A stretch of 64,000 bases of DNA from Casuarius casuarius (taxonomy: Eukaryota > Chordata > Aves > Casuariiformes > Casuariidae), in contig PTFA01000230.1 of NCBI GenBank assembly GCA_003342895.1, forward strand, positions 496,001 through 560,000, written 5' to 3'. The position numbers were made by a program, and so were the translations under genes. Shown in pieces: positions 10,434-24,822 of the stretch (within the stretch, counting starts at the first letter, position 1; the number at the start of each line of letters is the position of its first letter). Under the pieces are notes generated by a model, which worked only from the letters and a program-made list of their open reading frames with translations, searched no databases and had not been told where the DNA came from.

Positions 10434-13400
10434 GTGAGTAGCTTCCAGCACTGAGAATTGTGAATGTGCATTGGTCGTGGTGTACTGCTCCGATTATTTT
10501 AGCCTGCAGCACTTTTAGCCATTTAGATGTTAGAATTGTTTTAGATGAGGTTAAGTTGTCATTACCAACGAGATCCCCAGGTTTTGAAATTTAGTTTTTC
10601 CACCATTTGAAATAATTTTGCCCAATGTGCTGCACCTCCTCCCTAGTGGAGGAGTAATGTGATGTTGTTGGACCAAACAGTGCTTAGAACCACATTATTT
10701 ACATTTGCATTACAATGGAGCAGATATGTGTATCTGAGTGTGTCATTTCCAGAAAGGCTTTACCCAGAGCAGTTTTTATACAGGTAGTATTCTTTGAAAG
10801 ACTAACACATAAATAGAGAAGACAGCTTCACTATTACTTCTAGTATTGGTTTTTCTTTTCTTTTCTTCCTTTTCTGGTTGGAAAATCAGTTTATAGAAAC
10901 TGAAACAAAAAGGACTGGTTGAAGATGAGTAACTTGATCCTGGCAAATACTGCTGTATTGTAAGGACAGAATGTAAACAGTAGAGCGGAAAACTTGAATT
11001 CACGTTGCATAGATGTTAAGCTGCAGTGCTCTCCAAACACAGAAAAGCTCGTTTAACAGGTGAACTTCATTTACTCTGCAAAAAAGCTCATTTGTACTCC
11101 TCTTCATGCTTACAAACTAAAATTGATGGGCAGGTAGCAAACTGAAGTACAAGTAGTTTATGGATCAGCCGTATGTCCTGTCCTTACTATGTGCAATGTG
11201 AAAGTATTCTTAAACGATAACATTTCCTAGCTTCTCTTGAGGTGAGAACTGAAGGAGCATTGAAAAGCTTAAGGCTTGTGCAAATCAGTTTGGTTCTGGT
11301 TTTGTAAGTCAGCCCTCTTACAAAAAGCCACGTGTTGCTGCTATCAAATCATAAGCCTTATTTCTAAACCCATCAAAAACAAACCACACTGAAAGAATGC
11401 AGTCATTGACAAGAAGGACAGCAGAATATGGAAGCGACACAAGAGTAATCTTGGTTTTAAATTGCTCCGAAAGAATTATCCGTGGTTGAATTATCCAGCT
11501 TGCCGTCTGTGCTACACATACGTCCAGTTGGTTTTATTAGCTTAGGTGCAGCACCATAAGAACAAGGCAATCCAACTCCAAGGGCAGGTCTGGTTCAGAA
11601 GCAATTTAGCTGCTGCTGTGCAGAGTGGAACTGAAGCCAGCAAACCATGCCAGGTATTATTTGCAGTACAATATTGGGTTTTCCTGCACTTTGCTTCTTG
11701 AACCAGTGCAGTATCTACCAATCTGCATGGAATCAACTCAAGTCCTGTGGAGTTTGTACTAACTTTCTAAACCCAAGTTATCTCCATGTGGCTGCTGCAG
11801 CTGCCAACAGCTCAAATCACAGCACTGGGAGAGAGAGAAGGGGCGGTGGTGGTGATGCTGTGATAGTCATCGTATCTGCGTCACACTGCTATGGGCTCTG
11901 GGAAAGCTTCTTATTCACTTCATTCTTATTCGCGTGAACTTTTGGAGCCATTTCAGATCTGGCACTGGGTCTTGGCTTTTGGAAGTCTAAAGTGCCTTGA
12001 AGCACAGTGAGGAGACATCAAAATGGCTCTTTTAGAAGCCAGCCTGAATATAGCAGGACCAATACCTAGGCAGTGCTAATCAGTCCTACTGGACCTAGGT
12101 GAAAGCTAGACAGGGTTCCTTTAGGGGTTGGTGTATTGTGCTTCCTAGCATTCCTACTAGTATTTCCATTGTTTCAGCTAGGGAAAAAAATCTAGGCATT
12201 CCACATCCATTGCCTGAGATAATTGGGGGACTTGACTATGGTATCTATCAGACTTAAAACTGGTCTGGCAGTGCTTACCATTTTCAAACAACTCCCAATG
12301 TTAGAATAAGGGGTAGGACTTGGCCACCAGCTGGAGTGAGAACTGAACAGTTCTTGCTGCTGAAGTTTGTTTATGTAAAGTTACCATTTTTGTCTGTGCA
12401 CACCATGTTGGGGGAAGGAGGGAAGACAGCTTCTAATCTTAGCTTGTTTCACATTCTGGTCACATTGAACTGGTGACGTCTTCAGTATTTTTTGGTGATG
12501 TTTATGTTGGCTTGTGTTTATGCAGAATAAAGTTTTCTATCACTCTCACTTCCAGTTAGTTTTGTGAGCCATGCTGAAAGTAAGGAAAATAAAATAATAG
12601 GAAGTTGGTCTGGTTTCCTGTAGGAAACCAATGAAGATGAAATTGGTTCTTGGAATGAACCCACAGTAGTCTGGGAAATACTGTCAGAGAAGACGTTTTT
12701 CTGAATCATAAATAGTGAGGATTATGACTCATAAAGTAGGTCACTGAGAGGCTGATCTGGTCTTGTACATAGGAGAAAGTGAGAGAAGACTGAAACTTGT
12801 TTTTAAAAACAGTAAACTCAACAGAATGATGTCATCAGTCGGAACAAATTATCCAGTGTGCATTCCTGTCTGTTTTGATGAGGAATGGGGATTAGCTATC
12901 GTACTGTAACTTCCCCATTGGGTGTCCAGAAAACAGTAGCACATTCACCTCATAGCTATTAAATAAATAGTCTAGCCTCATGTTTTCTATCCAGTCTTTG
13001 TATATCCTGCTGCTTTGGCTCTTGGTGCTCTGGGAATCCTCAGTGCTAACCATGATTTGTTTCCATTTAATTAGGCTTCGTGGGAGTAATTGTTTACAGT
13101 ATATTGATTCTAAATGCTAACAGACTGTTTGGTATAGGTAGCATGCAGATGGCTTATTCTAAATTCTGTTACCCAAGACTCTACTCATATCCCTCTTTCT
13201 CTTAAATGCCTTGGAAGTCACTTATCCAAATGCTAATATGGCTCAAACGATATACATACCCCTTCTATCATAGTGTTTCAGGAGGTACATCTCCACATCT
13301 GTGTGTGTGCAACTATTCCTCCCCCCCCTCCCCCCCGAACAAGTGATCTCATCATTATTGACTATGCTGTAAGATCTTGTTTTGATTTGTGTTAAAATGG

Positions 13401-14640
13401 GGACACTGGTACACTGGTAAATAGTTTGAGAAACTTCTGAAGCAAAAGGTAGTGTAACATTAATAAAAGATCTCTAGCTTTCATCATTTGAAATTTGTTG
13501 CACTGAGCAGTTAAGCATGGCACCGAAGAAATGTCTCCAGTTGTATGGCTATTGTTATCTTAGCAGACATGCATCAAAAAGCCTCATCCAATTTGGCTGT
13601 AGTGCACATGGCCACAAGTGCTCAGTTTCACATCCTTCAAGTATATTGGTTTGCAGGGGTTAACATGTACTGGATTGTGGCCACTGATAGTTGGCATCTG
13701 TTGCCAAAATTGTTACAGCCCATACATTTTATGAGATACAAAAACGGTGGGCTGACCTTTTTGTGGTAGGTGTTCCTTACATATGCAACATGGACACGTT
13801 ATTGAAGAGTAGCATCTTATTTGCATGTGTTACATTATTAAAAGTCAATATATGCTCAAAGAAAAGTTTGGGTTTTTTTCTTTTTATTTCACAAGATGTG
13901 TATGGGTTTCTTCTCTTGTTCTTTAGTTTAGTAGATATTAAAAATCTTCTGTTTAGTTTTAGTTCCTTGTAGACACATATGTGCTTGGAGTATGCAGGAA
14001 TGAACTTTAAGAAGCAAGCCTTACTACTGTTACCTGAAATGTGAAATGTTAACATTAAGGGGCTTTTAGCATATAAGCCATCACTTGTGTAAGGATCTCT
14101 TTTATGCTGTCTGTTGAATTCAGCTTCATCTGTAGGTCCTTCTTTTTCCTTCTGTATTTTTGCCCTCTTCTAAGAGGAGGCCCTCAGTCTTGGAAGGCTT
14201 TCGGTCTCCACTTTCTCTGTAGGGGCAAGACATGCTGACAGAATTTAAGAACTTGATCACTTCTGGTTCTTCTAGCCTTTCTATCTGTGTCAAATACTGA
14301 CCCCTGATTGTGAACTACACATTCTGTCTACTACTACTAATTATTGCTTTCAACTCTGTGCCTATTAATGTAACTATGTCTGCTTTCATGCTATGTAGAA
14401 GATGAGGGGGCAGCAGGAAAGATGGAGAAACAAAAAATAACAAGATCAACAAATAACTACATGGTCTTCAGAGCCCAGAAAGGAAAATTCCAAACTTAAG
14501 TAAAAAGTGATGTTCACTTGGATCTCTGCTGCATCCTGAAGTCATAGCTTGCATGCTGTGTGGTGGGAAGTTGGGACGGTTGCAGGGAGAGGAAACATGA
14601 AGCATGCAAGCAAAATCATTATATCATGTCACTTAATAGG
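10434..14640 (+). other. GMDS: GMDS intron 4, proximal unique segment
   Basis: Intronic sequence after the exon 4 donor. It is AT-rich and mostly unique, with a C tract at 13318-13336. Small open frames (for example 11647-11937 and 13691-13972) have no recognisable domain, and no RNA gene was seen. Confidence 0.75.
13318..13336 (+). repeat. C-rich homopolymer tract
   Basis: CC-T-C8-T-C6 run. It is a low-complexity tract with i-motif/G4 potential on the opposite strand, of a kind prone to assembly and length errors. Confidence 0.7.
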
Positions 14641-17100
14641 ATCATAGAATCACAGAATGGTTGAAGTTGGAAGGGATCTTTGGAGATCATCTAGTCCAAC
14701 ACCTCTGGACAAAGCAGGATTAGCTAGAGCGGATGGCTCAGGGCCATGCCCAATCAGGTTTTGAATATCTCTGAGTGGAGACTCCATAACCTCTTTGGGG
14801 AATTGTTCCAGTACTTGACCACACTTACTGTAAAAAAGCTTCTTACGTCTAAATGGAATTTTCTGATTTCATTTTGTGCTCATTGTTTCTTGTACTTCCA
14901 CTGGGTACTATTGAGAAGAGTCTGGCTGTGTTCTCTGTACACCTCCCATCAAATACTTATACATATGAATAAGTTCCCCTCTCTCCCCTCCCTTCCAACC
15001 AAGCCTTGTCTTCTCCATGCTAAACAAACCCAGCTCTCTCTGCCTCTCCTTGTGCGAGAGATGCTGCATTTCTTTAATCATCTTTGTGGCCGTTTGCTGC
15101 ACTTGCTCCATTATGTCCATGCCTCTTGTGTTCAGTTCTGGGCTGCCCAGTACAGCATTCCAGAGGAGGTCTCGCCAGTGCTGATTAGAGGGGAAGGATC
15201 GCCTCCCTCTAAATGCTGGCAACGCTCTGCTTAATGCAGCCCAAGGATGCTGTTGGCCTCTTTTGCCACAAAAGCACATTGCTGGCTCCTGTTTAATTTG
15301 TTGACCCCCAGGATCCCCGGATCTTTTTCTGCCAAGGTGTGTTCCAGCTGGTCAGCCGCCAACATGTTATTCTTCCCCAGGTGCAAGACTTTCCATTTCC
15401 CGTTGTTGAACTTCATGGGGTTTTTCTCTGCCCATTTCTCCAGCCTGTCAAGAGCCCTTTGAATGGCAGCACAATCCTCTGGTGTATCAGCCACTCCTCC
15501 CAATTTTGTATCATCAGCAAACTTGCTGAGGGTGCACTCTGCCCCATCATCCACATCATTAGTGAGGTGGTTGAACAATACTGGTCCCAATATCAACCTG
15601 TGGAGTATTCCACTAGTGACTGGCTTCCAAGTGGACTTTATGCCACTGATGACAACCCTCTGAGCGCAGTAGTTCAATAACCTCACTGAACCTAGCTCAT
15701 ACTTTATTAGCTTGTCTTTGAAAATGTTATGGGAGACAGCATCAAAAGCCTTACTAAAATCTCATCCGCCAAGCCATTCATCTCATCGTAGAAGGCTACA
15801 GGTTTGTCAGACATGACTTGCCCTTTGTGAATCCATGCTGACTAATTCTGATCACCTTCTTATCCTTCATGTGTTTGGAAATTTTTTCCGGAATTGTTCC
15901 ATCGCTTTCCCAGGGATAGAGATGAGGCTGACTGGCCTGCAGTTCCCCAGATCTCCTTCTTGCCCTTCTTGAAGATATGGTTGACACTTGCTTTCTTCCA
16001 GTCCTCAGGAACCTTCCCTAATCACCACAACTTTTTGAAGATAATCAGAAGTGGCCTAGCAATGATGTTGCCCAGCTCCCTCAGCACTCATGGGCACATC
16101 CTCCTCCACCCAGGAGAAGTCTGCCTTTTCCCTGGACTTTCCCACTGGTTTCAGGGACATAGGATTGCTGAAGGCCAGTCTTGCAAGTGAAAACTGAGGC
16201 GAAAAAGGCATCTTCTGAGTACCTAGGCCTTTTCTGTGTGCTTTGTCTCTGCCCCATTCAGAAGTGGGCATGCATTTTGCGTGGTCCTCCTCTTGCTGCT
16301 TATGGACCTGTAGAAGCCCTTCTTGTTGCCTTCCATATTCCCTCAGCCAATTCAACTCCAGGTGGGCTTTGACTTTCCTAGCCCCATCACTGCATGCTCA
16401 AGCACTGTCTCTGTATTCCTCCTGGGTCACCTGTCCCTGCTTCTACCTCTTGCACACTTTCTTGTCATGTTTGAGTTTAATCGGGTGCTCCCTGTTCATC
16501 CATGCAGGCCTCTTGATGCCTTTGCTTGATTTCCTGCTTGTTGGGAACGACCATTTCTGAGCTTGGAGGAGGTGATCTTTGAAAATCAACCAACCCTCCT
16601 GAACCCCTCTTCCATTCAGGGCTGTATCCCATGGGATTCTTCCCACCAGAACCCTGAAGGGGCCCAAGTCTGTTCTGAAGTATAGGGTATGATTCCGCTA
16701 TTTGCATTGTTCCCTTCTCTCAAGATCATGAACTCCACCATCTCATGATCATGGCAACCTTGGCTGCCCTGACCTTCATATCCCCAATCAGTTCTTACTT
16801 GTTTGTAAGTACCAGGTTTAGCAAAGCGTCTCCCCTTGTCAGGTCCTTGATCATCTGTGTCAGGAAGTTATCAACACACTCAGACCTCCTTGATTGCTTG
16901 TACCCAGCTGTGTTGTACCTCCAGCAGATATCAAGGTGCTCAAAGTCTTCCATGAGCACCAGGAACTGTGCACATGAGGCTTCTTCTCGTTGTTTGGAAA
17001 GGCCTCATCTACTTCATGTTATGAAGCCTGTTTTCAGCCCCGTACTCCTTCTGTCCTGTGGAGTGCAAAACTCTATGGGAGATAGGGCTTCCTTTTCATT
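14641..17100 (-). mobile_element. CR1 LINE retrotransposon, 5'-truncated, decayed
   Basis: This non-LTR retrotransposon copy is inserted antisense to GMDS. The left edge carries the reverse complement of the characteristic CR1 3' terminus (ATCATAGAATCACAGAATGG), followed by the ORF2 end. Reading leftwards on the minus strand are: a remnant of the endonuclease C-terminus (about 17030-16700), the linker with IPWDTALNGRGVQEGWLIFK (about 16640) and the reverse-transcriptase segment with QHGFTKGKSCLTNL (about 15840). These are followed by FSKAFD (about 15750), the catalytic FADD box at 15510-15521 and the C-terminal KYL region (about 14950). The frame is broken by several indels and stops, and the part between FSKAFD and AQRVVISG is shortened. 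The 5' part of the element is missing. The right boundary is approximate (17030-17170). The copy is not capable of transposition. Confidence 0.92.
15231..15686 (-). pseudogene. CR1 reverse-transcriptase fragment (open part)
   Basis: This is the longest intact stretch of the CR1 ORF2 remnant, 151 codons. It contains the RT palm motif KFADDTKLGG and the downstream EKWAEKNPMKFN region followed by the KVLHLGKNN block. The two Asp of the active-site box are preserved, although the flanking domains are frame-shifted. The first residues after the nominal Met run in from the AQRVVISG segment, so the apparent start is not a real initiation site. It is a relic, not a functional gene. Confidence 0.85.
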
Positions 17101-17731
17101 TCCCAGCATTGTCTTATATGGGATGTTCCTTTTTCCTGCAGCTGGAAACTCATTTTTATGGTGATGAAGGCTGCATCTGAGATGTCACCTGGTAGCTACC
17201 CTCCCAGTGTTTGGGACACAGGCATATCAAATAAGTACAAGTATCTGCTGCTGGCTCTCTTGAAGGTGTTATCACTGATATTAGAGGGGCAGCCCCCATT
17301 CCACCCCTGTTCCCATTCATGTAGTTAGTACAGTTGCAAATCATCAGGAAGTTACTTCAAGTGTATGTTTCCAGTGTGCTCTTAGCTATGAGGAAAACCA
17401 AGGTACAAGGTTAAACATCTTACCCCCAAAGTAAAGTAGAACTGCGAACTCAAGTCTCCTGATTCTTGAGCTCCATGTTCGTTACAAGGTGTGTACTTGT
17501 GCTGTTCAGTAGTCAGGCTGATGATTGTGCCCTCCATTCAGAACAGCTCTCTGTTAGGACCTTTATTCTGGAAAACCCTTCCATTTGGCTTGGCTGAGTT
17601 TTCACCATCCCAGTAACACCACTGAAGTAAAGTAACTTCTACTGATTGGTGCCACTGCCTGTCTATGTTGTAAACTAGTTCTGAAAATAGTTTGTGTTGG
17701 AGATACGTGTTTTGATATTATAGTTTTAGTG

Positions 17732-17755
17732 TTTTTTTTCCTTTTTTTTTTTTTT
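17732..17755 (+). repeat. T-rich tract
   Basis: T8-CC-T14 low-complexity tract. Confidence 0.8.
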
Positions 17756-19545
17756 AAATCATGGATAAATACCAATCAGTAATCTAAAGGAGGCTATTTC
17801 TGTGTTTAACAACAATACGCTAATTGCATACTTACTCAGTTTAATTCTGATCCTTGTAGTCTTGGCAAAAGTTGTTTTTAATATGATGCAATCTTGCTTG
17901 GATAAAACTTCAAGTTAAATAACTCAAGGCACTGAAAAGCTTTTCCACTAGTCCTGTGTTAGTAACAAGGTTTAGAATTGTGGACTACAGCTTGCATAGT
18001 AAATATTTTATGTGCTATACCTAGTGCATCATTCAGTATGTGTTGTCATGCTGTTGGATTATTGCATAGGTTTTAAGTTCGATATAAATGTCCCAAAAGC
18101 TCATAGCTTCTGGAAAATTAATGGATTTTCTCTGGTGTTTTAAAGCAAGCGCTTTGGCTGTTGAGTGTAACAAGATCTAGTCCAGTTAATTGAAAAGAAT
18201 AGTAGCAGCACTGTATTGTAGAAATGCAATATACCTTATACATAGGCAAAAATAAGCCTAACAGGCCTTAATTTTATGGAGTTGGAGAATTTTATGGTTA
18301 TGTTTTATAGAATATTTTATTGTCTTAAGATGATATCAAATTACATTTAATTCAGGATGTATGGCAGTTCATTTTATTAGCCAAAAAATGAGTTTCCAAA
18401 CCTGATCTGTGCTATAATAGGACTATAAATGTAGAACCTTCTGCTCCAGGGTATTTCTGATTAACACAGGATCCCCTGCATGGGCGTGTAGTACCATGTT
18501 TTGTGGTATAGTTGGGTACCTGTCTGTCTCCTGCTGTCTGTTTACTGCTCATGGCAGCTCGTAATATTAGCCTCCTGAACACAGCTTCTCCAGAAAATTG
18601 TTAGGCAAACCAACGTATTCAGTGTTTGCATGGTGGGGACAGACATGACGGGGTCTTGGTTCTTAGGGCCATTAGACTCTCTGCCATAAATCTAAAGAAA
18701 TAAAAATTAGCTGAGCTACCTTCTGTCCTTTGGAATGCCTTATTGCTTTTGCTTGTCCTGATAGATATCCAGGATATGATCCTGTAAGGCACTGCACAGT
18801 CTTACTGTAGCGCAGCACACACTTCTACTGCTTCAATTTCAGGCTGTTGGAATTGCTCAGATGCTTTTCTGGGTTCTGTCCAGGAAGCTGTGTCCTTGTG
18901 GGATGGAGTCATAGTGCAGCAGAGGGCGGAATAAGAATATTGCTTTCGAATGTTTATACGTGGTGGTGGTCTGCTTGTCATTTAAAAACTCTTCTTTTTA
19001 AGCAATCTAATTATTTTTACACAGTCAATTTTTAAGTGGTTACATTTGAATTATTTTGTGCAATTTTTTAATATAACGCAGTACCTGTTCAAACAGATTT
19101 TCTGTTTGTCTTAGAAAGTATGGTAATTCTAGTAACAGCTAGCAATTGGAATTTTGTATGTTTCTTCATTTGGATCACTAAATATTTATGGCACTTCACA
19201 CAGTCTCTGTAATTACAGCCTATATTGTCAGATTAAACAGATCTAAAACCAAATGCTATATAGTAACTTAATACAAGTATTAACTTTATTAAGCAGATTA
19301 ACTTTAATTAGTAGTTAAATATCCATATTATGGCTGCAAATGTTATGAATACATAAAAAGAACAATGGAATAATACACTCAGTGGTACTAGAATGTATTA
19401 GGAGTATTAGCAAATACAAGCATTAACAAATTGCTCCCAAAATAGAGTAGTATTTATGTCAATACTAGAGAACATTGAGGTTTATATTTATGGGCATGTC
19501 TTAATACCACAGAAGATCTGTCATGACCTTTGCTGGTATCTCCTG

Positions 19546-19642
19546 CCTGCCCTCCTATTCCACAAATCTTGTCTTCTCCTTATCCTTCACCCTCCCTCAA
19601 CAAAAATCTTCCTCTTCATCCTCCCCTTGCTCTGAGGCATTT
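19546..19642 (+). repeat. Pyrimidine-rich strip
   Basis: About 100 bases dominated by C and T (repeated CTTCTCC and CCTCC-like words), imperfect rather than a strict tandem. No function is assigned. Confidence 0.5.
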
Positions 19643-20262
19643 TTTTCTCCATAGAAAAATATGCTAGAGTTGATACACTTTTTCGTTTCTGCTGATCTTA
19701 TTTGCAGCTTGCAAAGATATCTTGGTAAGTTTTTGCTTTTTTAATTGCTCGTCTTTTTGTTTTTTTCATGGATCATTTCCAGGGTAAATGCTAAGCACAT
19801 TTCTACCAATAAGTTATTTAAGTGCATCAGGAAAGCAACAATGTAAAAAATGAGGTATTTGAATGCTTATCAGGGGTGTGAAAAGGACCAGACTGAGCCC
19901 TGAAACAGGGCTTTTCCATATAGCTTGGCAATTAAATAGCAAAGCGTACTTTGTCATGATTCCATAACTGAAGATTATAGATTCTGTTGGGTTATTTGCA
20001 GCTTCAGTTGGGTGTCTTTTGCGTGATGTTTTACAAATGCAAGTAAGAGACACTTTCTTCACCGCTTTTCTCGTGTTGCACAGTGCATACAAAGCAGGCT
20101 GAACGCTATGATGAATGAAGTGGTGTTTATCTTTGTGACCCTGATGACGGATAAAGTACCACCTCCTTCATCTCATGCTTTGTGTGTGGTTTCTGTTTTA
20201 AGGCTCTGTAGTTTGACTTCCTAACCAACTTCTTAATTTTAAATCTGGCGAAGTGAAGGTGA

Positions 20263-20276
20263 GGGGGTGGGGGGGG
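20263..20276 (+). repeat. G-rich tract
   Basis: G5-T-G8 run; simple sequence with possible quadruplex potential. Confidence 0.65.
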
Positions 20277-23200
20277 CAGTATCATAATTCATTCAGTGCC
20301 ACAGCCCTGAGTTGGGTCTGGATCATAGTTGTTGAAATCAAACCCTCAGTTAGCTCTGCTACATGATTAAATTACAGAATTTGAACGAGCTGCTTTAAAA
20401 CAAACTTCACATTTGGCCTCTTGTTTGAGGATATAAATGACAGAAGGTTGTTAAACTGGATTCCCTTTTTAAAGAAGAGTTGTTTGATTTTATTTTAAAT
20501 AACTAAATCTCTGCTTTAAACGTACCTATTTATGTGTGAAAAGGAAAGTAGTCGTCAAACCGGTTTCTGCATTTGGGGCTGAGGAAGAAGAAGTGATCAA
20601 AAACTCCCTAATAACTTCTTCCAGCTGCTGCAGGGGAAGCGAAAGTTGATGGAAAGGGAAGGCAGAGTTGTGGCATTCACAGGGTTGTATTTCTTCTGTC
20701 ACATAGATGGCAGCAGAGTGTTGCATACAATGGAGCAGCTCCATCGCGTAGTGGGAATGAAAGACAGTGACACTACAACTGCAGCCTTGAAAAACTTGTA
20801 GTTAGGCATAAAATAGAAAAGAAAGCTACTATTGATAATGCAAGCGCATAGAGGATGAAGAAGGGTATGAGATGCCATAAAGTACTGAATTTCTGGAATA
20901 GTCCCAGGTGGCAAAACTTAATCTTTTAAGGTATGTCATCCACTCATGCAACATGATTGAAATCAGCTAACATAATATGCATGTCAAAATAAAGAGACAG
21001 AAAGAAAAAGAAAGTATTCACAAGTTGCAACTGAAAGTAATGTAGAGCTGCCTTGGGGTGCTGTAGGAATTGGCCAGAATGCCTGTTTTTTAGTTAAGCA
21101 AGTTAGAGAAAGGAAATATCAGTCCTCGAATCAGGCAAGCATTCTTTGGGAAGGTTTGCTCAAATGTCAGCATTTTTAGAAAAGAGCTGCAATCTGTTAT
21201 ACCGCAATCCCCAATATTAGCTTTGCCGTTAAAATGCCGTCAAGCTGCAAATCTGTCTCTAGAAGTGTTTGATTAATGTAAGTAGCACAATACCCGACTT
21301 AGATTTATTAGGTACAAAATTAGTGGCTGCAAAATAGATGTGGTTATCCAGACATTAAAGAGGCTTTTGTTGAATGCTCATCTGCATCTAAAATTTTGTA
21401 GTAGGACTATCCCAAAATAAAAAATGGAATTCTGGCTCTGTTGAAGGCTTTGGTGTTCTGTTGCCTTTGATGTCAATGATTGCTTAAGACCTGGCATTTT
21501 AAAATATCATAGTAAGAGGAAAGAAAAGAAACCTGAGAAATAAATATTATAGCGTGACTAGAATAGTCTAGAAATTATATCAGGGTTGGAAAAATCAATA
21601 TAGGGTGCTATCTTAATGTTACAAAACGTAATTAGAGTTTTATTTCTGATAAGGCTGTACTAGTGCTACAGTCCCGGCTAAGCATATGCTTCACCGTTTA
21701 TTTTCCTGTGGTACCTCAGTATAGTTTACTTTCCATAAACAGATGCCTTTGTTACAAAGTTGCCTGAAAATTGTTATAACAACTTGGTAATATCTGGCAG
21801 GTTTCTATTGGGATAATGGCTTGTTTCTCATGTAATGTTTCTTTTCCTCAAATCTGATATTTTAATGATCCATCCACCCCCTTGAGCAGGCTAGTAACAA
21901 AACCAAACTGCAGTGTAATTTATTTCTTACAGGTTTGAAGAAAAGCATATTTGATTCATTTAGAAGTGCTGCAACTCTTGCTAGCAGCGACAGTTTACTA
22001 AGATCAGAGAGGAATGTAAGTTTGCAGGAGTGTAAGTGGTTTCCAGTATCATTCATCGTAGACTGTGCAGAGTGCTGAAATTATAGCTCTGATTTCTGAA
22101 TCTTTTTTGTTATGGCTAAATTGCTGTTGATGCTGCTGTACGAGTGGGTCTGCATGTGTTTTTTTTAAAGTATCTTTGTAAAACGGAAGTGTTTTGATGA
22201 TTTTAAGAACAATTTTATTGTATTACAACAATTATGTGCAATTCCTGTTATCTGAACACTGGTAAATCACTACTAGTAAATGGAGGAAATGCATGCGATT
22301 CATTAGATAAGTAATAATGTGAAGGCATCTTTCTCCAATTTTTTTTTCTCCTCTTGCTGAATATCAAATTAATTTGGTATGTTTTTAAAAATTTTCTTGT
22401 GCTTTGAACACACTTTCATTGGGGCACATTAATTAAAGCCCTGGAAAAAATAGCCTAGTTGTGTTTATATGTTTTTAGAAACGGCTTACCAAGTTGCTGT
22501 TCTAAGCATTATAAATGGAATCCTTTGAAATAGTTATGAATGTGCAATAATATATGCATTGCATTCATTATCCAGAGGAATTAGGTTGGTAGAACAAATG
22601 CTAACTTTTTAAAAATATGCAATAACAAAATTTTTCCTGTAAGAATAGTACTCGACAACTACTGGTGTCCTTGCGGCTAAGCACTGCAGACTCCTATGTA
22701 AGCAAAACTTCATCGAAATAGATGTGTGTGAGGGGTTTGGTGGAGAGCGAGGGTGGTTGTTTCTTTTTTCTTTTCCATTGCGCTAAGGATATTAGCTTGC
22801 ATGACATCATTTAATTTTCTCAATTTTGAAATGGTATATTTGCATAACAAAGCAGCAATTTTCTTTCCCCCTTCAGGATCATTAGGACTGCTGGGGTGTA
22901 TGTGTGCGCGCATGTTTCTGGTCTCTTTTTGCTGAGTAATACTAGATTTGTTCTCTTTGTTCTGTCTAAGCTTGGCTTTGTGGTTTGTGCAGCTTTAAAA
23001 ATGTATATTCATCCTCTTGACTTCCTTCATCTGTGGAAGAAATGCGTTGTACGTTTTTAAACTACTTGGTATGTTTTACGAGCACGCAAAACAAGTAAAT
23101 TAAATATTTTCTGTGGTAAAAATAGTTTTGCTTATTTTGTTACTGCATGAAACAATGTAGAGATAACTTAAAAACAAAAAAATTGTGGAAGAATTGTTGC

Positions 23201-24808
23201 AGCGAGGCACACGATTGAGATTACAGAACCTATGATTAAGAAATTCTGTGTGGTCAGTAATGACAGAACACAATTATATGAGGAGGGGTTTTTCCACTGT
23301 TACAGTACTCTGTGGACATGAGTTTCTGTTTTTCTTTTAACAGTAATTTAGAAGCTGAAGATGAAACAAAGTTTGTTTAGGAGTTCCAGAACTGTAATGA
23401 GATTCTTTTGTGTTGCTTTATTAGTTTCAGTACCTTTTTAGACATTAGGAGTGCACATAGTTCTTCAATATAGCTGTGTTTTAAAATATATCAGTTGGGC
23501 AAAATATGAGTTGTCATCTTGAGACGTTTAGAATCACTGTTAACTGTTGTGTTCATTTTTGTGTTTAGAGCAAAGATCTTGAGTAAATCTGTGTAGAATA
23601 TCTTATTTTAACTGTTTAAGTCCTCTGTAAATCAAATAATTGTATACTTTGTAAAGAGTAAACATTCAGTATTTAATAATAAGCCTTCTGAATCATGAAG
23701 CAGATTGGTTTAAACAAAATGTTGTCGCAGTTTGGATATAATAAAGCAGCATCACAATGAAATTCAGCAGGCAGGAAAAAAGTCATTCAGAAGGAGATTT
23801 ATCAGTTCTCTTCCGAAATAATGGAGAGTTGTATCTTTGGAATAACTGAATGATCCCTGCTTGTACAGAACACAGGTCTGGAGAGGGAGAAAATCTTCAT
23901 CAGCATTTGTGCTGTAACGCAAAACTTGTTTTGCAGAGGAGTTGGGTGTATTTTACATAGCAGCAAATTGACTGGAAAGATTTTTTTTTTTGTTTTAATT
24001 TAGCTCTGGTTGCCATTGCATAGAAAACTTAATGCCCCTTAACTTCTATTAAACTTTATCTCATGACTTTTCTGAGGTCTAGCTGTGTCAAGCATCTTTG
24101 ACAATATACTCAGACTCCAAAAAGTGTGTAGTTAGAGCGATGGGAGCAGCACTCTGGTAGTTTTTCTTGCCTGTACAGCTATCCATACCCGTGTTCCATT
24201 ACCTTGTATTTTCATTAAATATTTGCTGCATATATTGGTTTGAATAATTGCATTGTGAATGTCTATGGAACTGCCTTTTCCTACAAGTGTATGATGCTAA
24301 GAAATACATTTTAATTTTAGCCAGACATTCTTGCATAATGTTGCTTTATGGTGATGCAATTTCACTGGCATAGCATCAAAACAAAGGATAAAGCATCAAA
24401 CAAGAATATAAAAGTAAATTAAAGGATGCTAAAAGTTTGAAGCATTGCTGAAAAGATTTTAATATGCTTAATATTCTTGAATTTTTTTACAGCTTTTTTT
24501 CTGTGTGCGTGGAACAAATTGTGAGTTCTCTGGAGCTTTTCTAATTTTAGTTTGGTGCAGTACTTTCTTCCTTTGACTTGTCTCTAAAACTCCACTGTGG
24601 CAAGGAACATCCTCTATAAATGATGTATTTTAATTACAAGGTATATGCAACCTATGTATTTAGTTAGCTGGGCAGTAAATTTTAATTGCAGAGCTCTAAA
24701 AAATGTTCCTGAAAACACTGCATACATTCAGCACTCCTGAGTGTATGGAGCTAATAAAAGATTCACTTGGTTTACTGAAAACACATTATCTGAAATGCCA
24801 ATTCTATT

Positions 24809-24822
24809 AAAAAAAAAAAAAA
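24809..24822 (+). repeat. Poly-A tract (14 A)
   Basis: Uninterrupted A run without an adjacent recognisable retroelement. Confidence 0.75.

Noticed and set aside
14746..15234. 162-codon plus-strand open frame
   Set aside because: It is the antisense shadow of the CR1 reverse-transcriptase region, which reads correctly on the minus strand.
16745..17164. 139-codon plus-strand open frame
   Set aside because: It is antisense to the CR1 endonuclease remnant and has no independent support.
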